Positions 14,411-26,109 of a stretch of DNA of 36,415 nucleotides are shown here, in pieces. The notes under the pieces were generated by a model. The model did no database searches. It saw only the letters and a program-made list of their open reading frames with translations, and was not told the origin of the DNA. The translations under genes were made by a program, and so were the position numbers. The stretch is from the NCBI GenBank assembly GCA_004296145.1, contig SEBM01000002.1, positions 1 through 36,415 on the forward strand, in the 5' to 3' direction. Source of the stretch: Flavobacterium sp. (GTDB lineage Bacteria > Bacteroidota > Bacteroidia > Flavobacteriales > Flavobacteriaceae). Each line of letters begins with the position of its first letter. The stretch's first letter is position 1.

Positions 14411-16267
14411 TTATTCTAACTCTAAAACTAAAGCCGATTTTGGTTCCAATTTAATTTCAGAACTTAAATCAAATGTTTTTCCTGTGATCACATCTTTTCC
14501 TGATTTAAAGTTTTTGATGTTTTCTTTAAAACGGTTTGTTTTTACAATTTGCTCTTTTGCATTGTTATTGAAAACTACCATTACGGTTTTAGCATCTGTA
14601 TATCTGAAATACACATAAGTATTGTTTTCCGGAATATAATGTGTCATTTTTCCGAAATGCACAGCTTCGTTTGTTTTTCTCCAGTTGAATAATTTTGAAG
14701 TGAAATCAAAGTAAGAAGCTTGTTGTGTCGTTCTTCCTTCTTTTGTGAAAGCATTGTTTTTATCGCCAGCCCATCCGCCTGGGAAATCCTGACGAATATC
14801 GGCATCGCCTTTGCTTTTGTCTCCGCCCATTCCGATTTCTGAACCGTAATAAACTTGTGGAATTCCACGAATAGTAGCTAACAAAGTCATCGCCAGTTTA
14901 TATTTTGGAAGATCGTATTTGAACTTATCATTCATACGATCTGTATCGTGATTTTCGGCAAAAACCAAAATGTTATTTGTGTTTGGATATAAAAAATCCA
15001 TTGCAAAATTGTTGTAGAATTTAATCAATCCGTTGTCCCAAGTTGGTTCGTCTTCGTTGAAAGTAGAAGTTACCTGACTTTGAAGCGTAAAATCCATTAC
15101 ACTTGGAAGATTCGAATTGTAGTTTTCAATTGCCCCAACTTTACTGTCTTTTTGCCAAAACGATAAATTTGCCTGATTGTGCATCCAGATTTCACCTACA
15201 ATATTAAAGTTTGGATATTCATCTGTAATCGCTTTTGCCCAATTTGACATTGCTGTTTTGTCTGAATAATTATAAGTATCAACACGGAAACCGTCAAGAT
15301 TTGCAAATTCAATCCACCAAATCGCGTTTTGCGTTAAGTATTTTGCCACAAGCGGATTTCTTAAATTTAAATCGGGCATAGAAGGCACAAACCAGCCATC
15401 AACACAAACTTCTTGATCTGTTTTTGAAGCGTGAATATCTGTAATAACCTCGCGTCTGTGATGTGTCTGTGTGAAAGTTTCGAATTGGTTGAACCAGGTT
15501 TTGGTTGGAATATCTTTCATCATCCAATGCGTAATTCCCCAGTGATTGGTTACATAATCCATAACCAGTTTCATGTTCTTTTTGTGCATTTCTGCAGATA
15601 AACGAGCGTAATCGTCATTTGTTCCGTAACGCGGATCGATTTTGTAAACATCAGATTGTCCGTAAGTATGGTATGAATGCTGTTTGTCGTTGTCTTCGCA
15701 TAAAGGTGTGCTCCAGATTGTCGTTGCGCCAAGAGACGAAATATAATCTAAGTTTTTGATAATTCCTTCGATATCTCCGCCGTGACGCCCGCCCGGTTCT
15801 GCGCGGTTTCCTTTTTCAGTTAAAGTTGCATCACTGTCGTTTTTCGGATTTCCGTTAGCAAAACGATCCGGCATAATTAAATACATCATGTCTGATGCAT
15901 CGTAACTTTTTCTGTCGGCTGAATTGGATCTTCTTTCTTTAAGAGAATATTTTTGAGTAAAAGCGACTTTATTTTTCAATTTAAAAGAAAAAATAAGTTC
16001 AGATGCTTTTAAGTTTTGTGTGTCAATTGTAATGAAAACGTAGTTAGGGTTTTCTGTTTTTTCTACATTTTTAATCGCAACATTGTTAGAAACCGAAGCT
16101 TCATATTGTGCAATGTTTTTTCCGTAGAACATGATTTGTACTTCCGGATTTTTCATTCCCGCGTACCAGAAAGGCGGTTCTACTTTTTGGATTTGCGCTT
16201 TCGCGGAAGCGGTAAATAAGAGAACTAGTAGAATTAGTTTATAAAATGAATGTTTTTGTGTGTTCAT
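14411..16267 (-). CDS. Periplasmic GH13 neopullulanase/cyclomaltodextrinase-like enzyme
   Basis: A 618-residue exported enzyme that cleaves maltodextrins, cyclodextrins or pullulan, comparable to SusA of the Bacteroides starch system. Residues 1-24 form a signal peptide ending in SAKA. Residues ~25-110 form the beta-sandwich N-terminal domain seen in cyclomaltodextrinase-type GH13 members (VEPPFWYAGMKNPEVQIMFY). The barrel follows with MDYVTNH (region I), LDGFRVDTYNY with nucleophile Asp330, IVGEIWMHN with Glu359 and FAENHDTDRM with Asp441. The GGRHGGDIEGI motif near 160 is typical of this subfamily. A C-terminal beta domain closes it. No lipobox or type IX sorting domain is present, so it is probably soluble in the periplasm. 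Confidence 0.92.
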   Translation of the reverse strand: MNTQKHSFYKLILLVLLFTASAKAQIQKVEPPFWYAGMKNPEVQIMFYGKNIAQYEASVSNNVAIKNVEKTENPNYVFITIDTQNLKASELIFSFKLKNKVAFTQKYSLKERRSNSADRKSYDASDMMYLIMPDRFANGNPKNDSDATLTEKGNRAEPGGRHGGDIEGIIKNLDYISSLGATTIWSTPLCEDNDKQHSYHTYGQSDVYKIDPRYGTNDDYARLSAEMHKKNMKLVMDYVTNHWGITHWMMKDIPTKTWFNQFETFTQTHHRREVITDIHASKTDQEVCVDGWFVPSMPDLNLRNPLVAKYLTQNAIWWIEFANLDGFRVDTYNYSDKTAMSNWAKAITDEYPNFNIVGEIWMHNQANLSFWQKDSKVGAIENYNSNLPSVMDFTLQSQVTSTFNEDEPTWDNGLIKFYNNFAMDFLYPNTNNILVFAENHDTDRMNDKFKYDLPKYKLAMTLLATIRGIPQVYYGSEIGMGGDKSKGDADIRQDFPGGWAGDKNNAFTKEGRTTQQASYFDFTSKLFNWRKTNEAVHFGKMTHYIPENNTYVYFRYTDAKTVMVVFNNNAKEQIVKTNRFKENIKNFKSGKDVITGKTFDLSSEIKLEPKSALVLELE

Positions 16268-16286
16268 AGTATGTAGTTTTTAGTTT

Positions 16287-16313
16287 CCTGAAGGCTTTCT
16301 AAAACCTTGCAGA
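16287..16313. repeat. Degenerate AAGGTTTT-type palindrome
   Basis: CCTGAAGGCTTTC followed by TAAAACCTTGCAGA forms an imperfect inverted repeat (CTG-AAGG-TTT against AAA-CCTT-CAG) in the short gap upstream of the neopullulanase-like gene. It looks like a decayed copy of a flavobacterial intergenic palindrome. The evidence is weak. Confidence 0.35.
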
Positions 16314-16327
16314 TATATTGTTTGTTT

Positions 16328-17155
16328 TTAGTCACAAGGAATTCCAAATAGATCTAAACCGTCAACCCAGAATTTTTTTACAGGGTTGTCTTTATTCACG
16401 ATATAAATAGTTCTTGCTGGGAATTTGCATTTACTTTTTTCAAGATCTTTTCCCCAAATAAAATCATCGCGATATATAAAATACGCATTACCTATATTGG
16501 CAAATACAGTAGGTTTTATTTCATCTGTATAATCATAACTCGTACTTTCTTTATCATAAAATGCACGAACTTTCTTTTGAATATCAGAATAGCTTTTGTG
16601 ATAATTGATATTTAATAATTGTTTGGAACAGAAAATTGGTTTCCCGTTTTTAGCGGTGTCAAAATCTTCAATAGGAAAAGCAATGAAATTTGTTCGACAC
16701 TCATCAAGTCCCATAATAACATTATTTATAGTCACTTTTGAAAATCCCTTTGTACCATAAACATAATAGCTCTTTTCGATAATTTTTTTTACTTCTTTTT
16801 CTAATGTTTTGTTTTTTATGAGTTTGTAAGGCCCTAAAGTGTCATAATATTCAAAATTTTTAACTTTGGCTGAGTCTCTTTCCAATACATTATATAAAGA
16901 ATCTTTAGCATTTACCTGATCAAAAATTTTATCAAATTTAGCACCTTCATAAGTGTTTTTCTCTTGAAGATTTGCTACGATGGCTGTTGTTGTTTTTGAT
17001 AATTCATAAACAGAAAAAAGCGTTTTATCAATGTCAATTTTTTCAATAGAATCTGTTTTTGGAATCTCAGTTTTTGCTGTACTGATTTTTTCGTTTTTTT
17101 GATGACATGAAATGAGTAAAAGAGTCAAAAGGAAAGCTATAATGTTTGGTTTCAT
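16328..17155 (-). CDS. Lipoprotein of unknown function
   Basis: A 275-residue protein with a lipoprotein signal (TLLLISC, Cys17). The residues after the Cys (HQKN) do not look like the acidic surface-export signal, so an inner-face membrane position is inferred. I do not recognise any domain. The body is mixed alpha/beta with conserved-looking segments KSYYVYGTKGFSKVTI, NVIMGLDECRTNFIAFPIED and RTIYIVNKDNPVKKFWVDGL, and four cysteines including one at the penultimate position (GIPCD). It lies between the neopullulanase-like gene and the alpha/beta hydrolase within the starch locus, on the same strand, but no sequence feature ties it to sugars. Confidence 0.7.
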   Translation of the reverse strand: MKPNIIAFLLTLLLISCHQKNEKISTAKTEIPKTDSIEKIDIDKTLFSVYELSKTTTAIVANLQEKNTYEGAKFDKIFDQVNAKDSLYNVLERDSAKVKNFEYYDTLGPYKLIKNKTLEKEVKKIIEKSYYVYGTKGFSKVTINNVIMGLDECRTNFIAFPIEDFDTAKNGKPIFCSKQLLNINYHKSYSDIQKKVRAFYDKESTSYDYTDEIKPTVFANIGNAYFIYRDDFIWGKDLEKSKCKFPARTIYIVNKDNPVKKFWVDGLDLFGIPCD

Positions 17156-17196
17156 TTATAATAATGATTAAGCGATTTTATCTTTAGATTTTAAAA

Positions 17197-17892
17197 TTAT
17201 TTTTTTTGATTCAATATCCATTGATAGATTTCGGGTTTTGTTTGATATAAATATTCAATTCCGTGACCTTCATTTTCTAAAGGAGTAAACTTGAAATTTT
17301 TATTGCTTTCGCATGATTCAAGTGCTTTTTCAATTCTTTCCGTTTCGCTAAATGGAATTTTATCATCAGCTGTTCCGTGAAATGCCCAGACCGGAATTTT
17401 GCTCAAATTGCATATTCGGGTTAAATCGCTGTCATTTACACCGCCACAAAGTGGTACAATAGCAGCAAATTTATCGGGAAAATCCAAAGCTGTAATAAAC
17501 GTTCCATAACCTCCCATACTTACTCCGGTTAGATAAATTCGGTCTGTATCAATTCTGTATTTCGAATTTAATTCGGCGTAAAGCGATTCAAACCAATTCT
17601 CTGTTGACCAGTATCTATTATCCGGACATTGTGGAGAAGCTATTATGAAATCGAAATTCTGACCTTTTTCTACTAAATAGGGTAGGCCGTAAATTTTCAA
17701 TTTATTTAAATCATTTCCTTTCTGCGAGCCACCATGTAAATAGATTACAAGAGGATATTTTTTGGTTCCGTTTGCATAATCTTTAGGCAAATACAAAAGA
17801 TAATTGTAAGAAGCTTTTGTTTTGGTTTGCGAATAGGTATTAATTCCAAATATGACAAAAAGAAAAGTCAGGAATTTAATTTTGAAGTTCAT
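17197..17892 (-). CDS. Exported alpha/beta hydrolase (PHB depolymerase/prolyl oligopeptidase-like esterase)
   Basis: A 231-residue serine hydrolase with a signal peptide (residues 1-21, ending NTYSQ). The oxyanion segment is YLHGGSQKGND (51-61). The nucleophile elbow is GVSMGGYGT with Ser125, the acid is probably Asp176 in HGTADDKIP, and His210 in NEGHGIEY completes the triad. This layout fits small esterases near the PHB-depolymerase and prolyl-oligopeptidase groups, so an ester or peptide substrate is possible and none can be named. It has its own TAACTTTG box and lies just downstream of the terminator that closes the transporter operon, so it is a separate transcription unit. Confidence 0.85.
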   Translation of the reverse strand: MNFKIKFLTFLFVIFGINTYSQTKTKASYNYLLYLPKDYANGTKKYPLVIYLHGGSQKGNDLNKLKIYGLPYLVEKGQNFDFIIASPQCPDNRYWSTENWFESLYAELNSKYRIDTDRIYLTGVSMGGYGTFITALDFPDKFAAIVPLCGGVNDSDLTRICNLSKIPVWAFHGTADDKIPFSETERIEKALESCESNKNFKFTPLENEGHGIEYLYQTKPEIYQWILNQKK

Positions 17893-17928
17893 ATTAATTT
17901 ATCTAATGATGGAAGAAAATAATTACCT

Positions 17929-17936
17929 CAAAGTTA
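17929..17936 (-). promoter_or_regulatory. Candidate -7 box (TAACTTTG) for the alpha/beta hydrolase
   Basis: CAAAGTTA on the plus strand reads TAACTTTG on the minus strand, an exact TAnnTTTG match, 36 bases upstream of the hydrolase ATG and beyond the terminator of the previous operon. Confidence 0.45.
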
Positions 17937-17956
17937 ACTTCTAAATTCCATTTGAT

Positions 17957-17999
17957 AGAAAAAAAGACAAGCAATCTTGGGGAGGACTACTTGTCTTTT
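17957..17999 (-). terminator. Intrinsic terminator after the GH97 gene
   Basis: AAAAGACAAG at 17962-17971 pairs with CTTGTCTTTT at 17990-17999. Read leftward the stem is followed by a run of T. It begins seven bases after the GH97 stop codon and closes the MFS-pgmB-GH65-GH97 operon. Confidence 0.85.
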
Positions 18000-18005
18000 A
18001 GGGTG

Positions 18006-22450
<4,445 letters not shown>

Positions 22451-22488
22451 TTGTTTTTACAGTGTTTTTTGTGATTGAATGATTGATT

Positions 22489-23154
22489 TTATGATTGATT
22501 TTTTGTGATTAATGATTCAATAAAGTTTTCATCTATTTGTGTGAAATCTTTAAAAATGAAATCAGCCTCATGTAAAATTGTTTCCTCACCAATTCCAACA
22601 CTTACCATTTCTGCGATATTCGCTGCCTGAATTCCGGCAACAGAATCTTCAAATACAATTGAATTTTTTGGATCAATATTTAAGAATTGAGCCGCTTTTA
22701 AGAAAACTTCAGGATCCGGTTTTGCGTTTGTAACGTCGTTTCCATCAACAATCACATCGAAATACGAAATGATACCTGTTTTTTCTAAAATAGGTCTTGC
22801 ATTTTTACTGGCAGAACCCAATGCAATTCCCTGGTTTTTATCTTTTAATAGTTTTAGAATTTTAGCAACTCCTGGAAGAATCTCACTTTCATCCATGTCA
22901 ACCAAATAAGATAAGTAATCTTCATTTTTCTGGATCAGCCATTTGTCTTTATCTTCCTGAGAAGCTTCAACATTTCCTAATCCAAGAATTATATCTAAAG
23001 AACGAACACGACTTACGCCTTTTAGTAATTCGTTGTCTTCGTGTGTAAAGTTTATGTTTAAAGACTGAGCAATTTTCTGCCAGGCTAAAAAGTGATATTT
23101 GGCAGTGTCTACGATTACGCCGTCAAGATCGAATATGAATGCTTTTTTAGTCAT
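22489..23154 (-). CDS. pgmB: Beta-phosphoglucomutase
   Basis: A 221-residue HAD-family mutase that converts beta-glucose-1-phosphate to glucose-6-phosphate, the product of the adjacent GH65 enzyme. Motifs are FDLDGVIVDTAKYHF (Asp9 nucleophile, Asp11 acid/base), VSRVRSLDII, LGSASKNA (Ser114), NAKPDPEVF (Lys145) and VFEDSVAGI (Glu169, Asp170), all typical of PgmB. The ATG at 23154 is chosen over a TTG at 23163. It overlaps the end of the transporter gene by eight bases (ATGACTAA), which suggests translational coupling. Confidence 0.94.
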   Translation of the reverse strand: MTKKAFIFDLDGVIVDTAKYHFLAWQKIAQSLNINFTHEDNELLKGVSRVRSLDIILGLGNVEASQEDKDKWLIQKNEDYLSYLVDMDESEILPGVAKILKLLKDKNQGIALGSASKNARPILEKTGIISYFDVIVDGNDVTNAKPDPEVFLKAAQFLNIDPKNSIVFEDSVAGIQAANIAEMVSVGIGEETILHEADFIFKDFTQIDENFIESLITKNQS

Positions 23155-24667
23155 GAATTTCAATTTTAGTTCTGCTATTTACTCGAAGGGTCAATAATCC
23201 TGCGAAAATCATTGATACACCACCAATAATTAAGGCGTAAATAGGCTCATTATGGAAGAATTGTTTGATTACAAATCCTAAAATGGTCGCTGCTACAATT
23301 TGTGGAATTACTACGAAGAAGTTGAAAACTCCCATATAATACCCCATTTTTGCTGCTGGTAAAGCACCAGATAACATGGCGTAAGGCATAGATAAAATAC
23401 TTGCCCATGCGATACCAACTCCTAACATTGGGAGTATCAACATTTGTTTATCACCAATAAAATAGATAGAAATTAAACCAACACCTCCAGCACATAAGGC
23501 CAGTAAATGTGTTGCTCTAACGCCTACTTTTTTTGCAACGACAGGCAATAAAAAAGCAACTGCAGCGGCAATACCGTTATAAACTGTAAATAAAACTGAA
23601 ACCCAGTCAGCAGCGTCATTGTATACTTTTGAAGTAGTATCTGTTGTACCAAAAATGTGTTGTGTTACAGCTTGTGTAGTATAAATCCACATAGAGAAAA
23701 GTGCAAACCAAGAGAAAAACTGAACCCATGCCAATTTTTTCATTGTTTTTGGCATATTCAATAAATCGGTCATAATGATAGTGAAACCGTTATGAACTTT
23801 TTGATTTCTTAATTGTGAAGCAATGATGAATAAAACTCCCATGAAAACTAATCCGATGAAGAGAATGTAAAGTTCTTTCGCTAAACTGTTTTCAAAAATT
23901 AAAAAAGAAACTAAAGCACCAACCGAAGCCAATAATAAACCTAAAAACAATTGTCTTTTGATATTGCTTTTGGATTCATTTTCTGGTTCTATGATTAAAT
24001 CTTCTTTCCCTTTTTTGCTTTCTGTTTCAAAAGCATGAAGCTCTTCAGGAGTATATTCTTTTGTTTTGAAAACCGTCCATAGTACAGAAAGTAAGAAAGC
24101 TACTCCACCAATATAAAATGACCATTTTACAGAATCAGGAATAATTCCTTCAGGAGCAGTATTACTTACGCCAAAAACATTTGAGAAAAGATAAGGTAAA
24201 ACAGAACCCACAACAGCTCCGGTTCCGATAAAGAAACTTTGCATTGCAAAACCTAATGTTCGCTGTTTTTCGGGTAAATTATCTCCAACAAATGCGCGGA
24301 AAGGTTCCATAGAAACATTTATCGAGGCATCCATGATCCATAAAGTTCCAGCTGCAATCCATAAAGTTGGAGAGTTGGGCATAATAAATAAGGCGATAGA
24401 AGACAAAATTGCCCCAACTAAAAAATACGGACGACGTCTTCCTAAACGAGTCCAGGTTCTGTCACTAAAATAACCAATTATAGGCTGAATAATTAAACCA
24501 GAAACAGGAGCTGCAATCCATAAAATAGGGATTTCGTCAATTTTAGCACCTAGGGTTTCAAAAATTCTTGAGGTATTTGCGTTTTGCAGTGCAAAACCAA
24601 ATTGTATTCCTAAGAAACCGAAACTCATGTTCCAAATTTCCCAGAAACTTAATTTACGCTTTTCCAT
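23147..24667 (-). CDS. MFS/GPH-type maltose or maltodextrin transporter
   Basis: A 506-residue inner-membrane carrier with 12 hydrophobic segments, probably a sugar:cation symporter for maltose or short maltodextrins. The N-terminus SFWEIWNMSFGFLGIQFGFA and the loop 2-3 motif GYFSDRTWTRLGRRRPYFL are those of the SLC45/sucrose-transporter-like GPH carriers used by Bacteroidetes in maltose loci. A charged cytosolic loop (~205-235) divides the two halves. It is the first gene of the operon with pgmB, GH65 and GH97, and its short leader has overlapping inverted repeats that reach the start codon. The substrate is inferred from neighbours. Confidence 0.88.
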   Translation of the reverse strand: MEKRKLSFWEIWNMSFGFLGIQFGFALQNANTSRIFETLGAKIDEIPILWIAAPVSGLIIQPIIGYFSDRTWTRLGRRRPYFLVGAILSSIALFIMPNSPTLWIAAGTLWIMDASINVSMEPFRAFVGDNLPEKQRTLGFAMQSFFIGTGAVVGSVLPYLFSNVFGVSNTAPEGIIPDSVKWSFYIGGVAFLLSVLWTVFKTKEYTPEELHAFETESKKGKEDLIIEPENESKSNIKRQLFLGLLLASVGALVSFLIFENSLAKELYILFIGLVFMGVLFIIASQLRNQKVHNGFTIIMTDLLNMPKTMKKLAWVQFFSWFALFSMWIYTTQAVTQHIFGTTDTTSKVYNDAADWVSVLFTVYNGIAAAVAFLLPVVAKKVGVRATHLLALCAGGVGLISIYFIGDKQMLILPMLGVGIAWASILSMPYAMLSGALPAAKMGYYMGVFNFFVVIPQIVAATILGFVIKQFFHNEPIYALIIGGVSMIFAGLLTLRVNSRTKIEIHD

Positions 24668-24709
24668 TATCGTAATTTGAAAAATTATACGATAAGCGCT
24701 TTGCTTATC
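24667..24709 (-). promoter_or_regulatory. Leader with two mutually exclusive hairpins before the transporter
   Basis: In the leftward transcript, segment A (GATAAGC, 24709-24703 read on the minus strand) can pair with segment B (GCTTATC, 24697-24691) around a 5-base loop. B also begins TTATCGTA (24695-24688), which can pair with segment C TACGATAA (24674-24667) ending on the first base of the ATG. A-B and B-C cannot form together, and B-C would cover the start codon. The same DNA includes the palindrome AAGCGCTT, which could instead be an operator for the LacI-type regulator. Confidence 0.4.
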
Positions 24710-24787
24710 AAAACTTACTGTTTTTTCGAAGTAAAAGTAAAAGCCTTGACGGGCGTAAAAGTATAAATTATTTTTTTATTAATGCTA

Positions 24788-24823
24788 ACAAAAAAGCCAT
24801 AAATATTAATTATGGCTTTAGAA
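24788..24823 (-). terminator. Intrinsic terminator of the LacI-family gene
   Basis: AAAGCCATA (24793-24801) pairs with TATGGCTTT (24811-24819). Read leftward the stem is followed by TTTTTT. It lies 20 bases after the lacI-type stop, so the regulator and the transporter operon are separate units. Confidence 0.85.
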
Positions 24824-24842
24824 AGTGTTGATTTTAAGAAAA

Positions 24843-25874
24843 TTAGTCAGTAGATTCTCTTTTTATAAGATGGGTTTCTATTACTTCTGTGGTGTAATTT
24901 TCATTTTCTTCTTCATCGTCGTCATGTTCGGCTTCGAGTCTTTCGATCAGCATTTTAGCTGCTTTATTTCCCATTTTTTCACCGCTTTGGCTTACTGTTG
25001 TAATACTTGGAGTTGAATATTTAGAAATAATTCCGTCGGTAAAAGCAATTACGGCCAAATCTTCTGGAACTTTAAGGCCCATTTTTGACGCAGTTTTGAT
25101 AATTGTCACCGCAAAAAGTTCATTTACAGCAAAAACAGCATCAAAAGCTCTGGCATGTAGAAGTTCGCTGATTGTGATTTCGCAGGTATCTACGTCTTCA
25201 ATTTTTATAATTAAATCTTCGTTGAAAGGTAATCCGTTGTCTAATAATGCTTTTTCATAACCATCTGTTCGCAATTTCCCAACACTTACATAATCTACGG
25301 TTGTTACTAAAGCTATTTTTTTTCGTCCGTTATCAATTAAACTCTGAACGGCTTCGTATGCTGCGGCTTTATCATCAATAATAACTTTATCACATAAAAT
25401 ATCGTTGGTTACGCGATCGAACATTACAACCGGCATTCCTTGATTGATGACTTCGGTAATGTGGTGAAAATCACCTTTGTACTGCGTTTCTTTAGAAAGA
25501 GACATGATAAAACCATCGATACTTCCGTTGGCTAACATCTCCATATTTAAAACTTCTTTATCAAAAGAATCATCAGATAAACAGATGACAACGCTATAAC
25601 CATTTTCGTTGGCAACCTGCTCAATTCCGTTGATTACGGTAGAGAAAAAATAATGTACAATTTCGGGAATAATGATACCGATACTTTTAGTTTTTCGGTT
25701 TTTTAAACTAAGGGCAATATTGTTGGGTTTATAGTTATAAAACTTCGCAAAAGCCTGCACTTTTAAGCGTGTTTCTTCTCCAATTTCGAGACTGTTTCTG
25801 AGTGATTTTGAGACAGTTGAAATTGACACGTCTAGTTCTTTTGCAATCTGTTTTAGAGTTATTTTACGTTTCAT
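24843..25874 (-). CDS. LacI-family transcriptional regulator of the starch locus
   Basis: A 343-residue DNA-binding regulator. The N-terminal helix-turn-helix is LKQIAKELDVSISTVSKSLR (6-25), followed by a hinge (YKPNNIALSLKNRKTKSIGI) and a periplasmic-binding-protein-like effector domain to the end. The C-terminal tail is acidic (EAEHDDDEEENE). The effector is probably maltose or a related sugar. It stands between the transporter operon and the divergent susC, which is the usual place for the regulator of such a locus. Known flavobacterial systems use LacI-type control for starch, unlike SusR in Bacteroides. Its own promoter may include TACCTTTA at 25905-25912. Confidence 0.92.
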   Translation of the reverse strand: MKRKITLKQIAKELDVSISTVSKSLRNSLEIGEETRLKVQAFAKFYNYKPNNIALSLKNRKTKSIGIIIPEIVHYFFSTVINGIEQVANENGYSVVICLSDDSFDKEVLNMEMLANGSIDGFIMSLSKETQYKGDFHHITEVINQGMPVVMFDRVTNDILCDKVIIDDKAAAYEAVQSLIDNGRKKIALVTTVDYVSVGKLRTDGYEKALLDNGLPFNEDLIIKIEDVDTCEITISELLHARAFDAVFAVNELFAVTIIKTASKMGLKVPEDLAVIAFTDGIISKYSTPSITTVSQSGEKMGNKAAKMLIERLEAEHDDDEEENENYTTEVIETHLIKRESTD

Positions 25875-25967
25875 GCTTTTAATTGAAAAAAATCTAATTA
25901 ATAATAAAGGTATCTAATATTTTTAGAATTGATAATTTTTGACTGAAAAGATTACAAAATGTAGAAA

Positions 25968-25996
25968 GTTTTCAACACTACCACGTTTTCGTAACG
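25968..25996 (+). promoter_or_regulatory. Candidate operator in the lacI-susC divergent region
   Basis: The 235-base divergent gap has two GTTTTC direct repeats 17 bases apart (25968 and 25985). The second is inside CGTTTTCGTAACG (25984-25996), where CGTT and AACG pair. It lies about 40 bases upstream of the susC -7 box, a plausible place for the LacI-family protein. The palindrome is imperfect and the call is weak. Confidence 0.3.
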
Positions 25997-26036
25997 CATA
26001 ATAATTTGTGTCTGGTCGGGCATGTTAATAAATTGA

Positions 26037-26044
26037 TAATTTTG
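26037..26044 (+). promoter_or_regulatory. -7 box (TAATTTTG) of the susC promoter
   Basis: An exact TAnnTTTG match 65 bases upstream of the susC ATG. A TTTG at 26005-26008 is present but 28 bases away, longer than the usual -33 to -7 spacing, so the -33 element is uncertain. Confidence 0.5.
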
Positions 26045-26109
26045 GAATTCGAAGTAAAATTAAAAACTTAACTAACAATCACAAACTCAAACTAATTTAA
26101 ACAAAAAGT

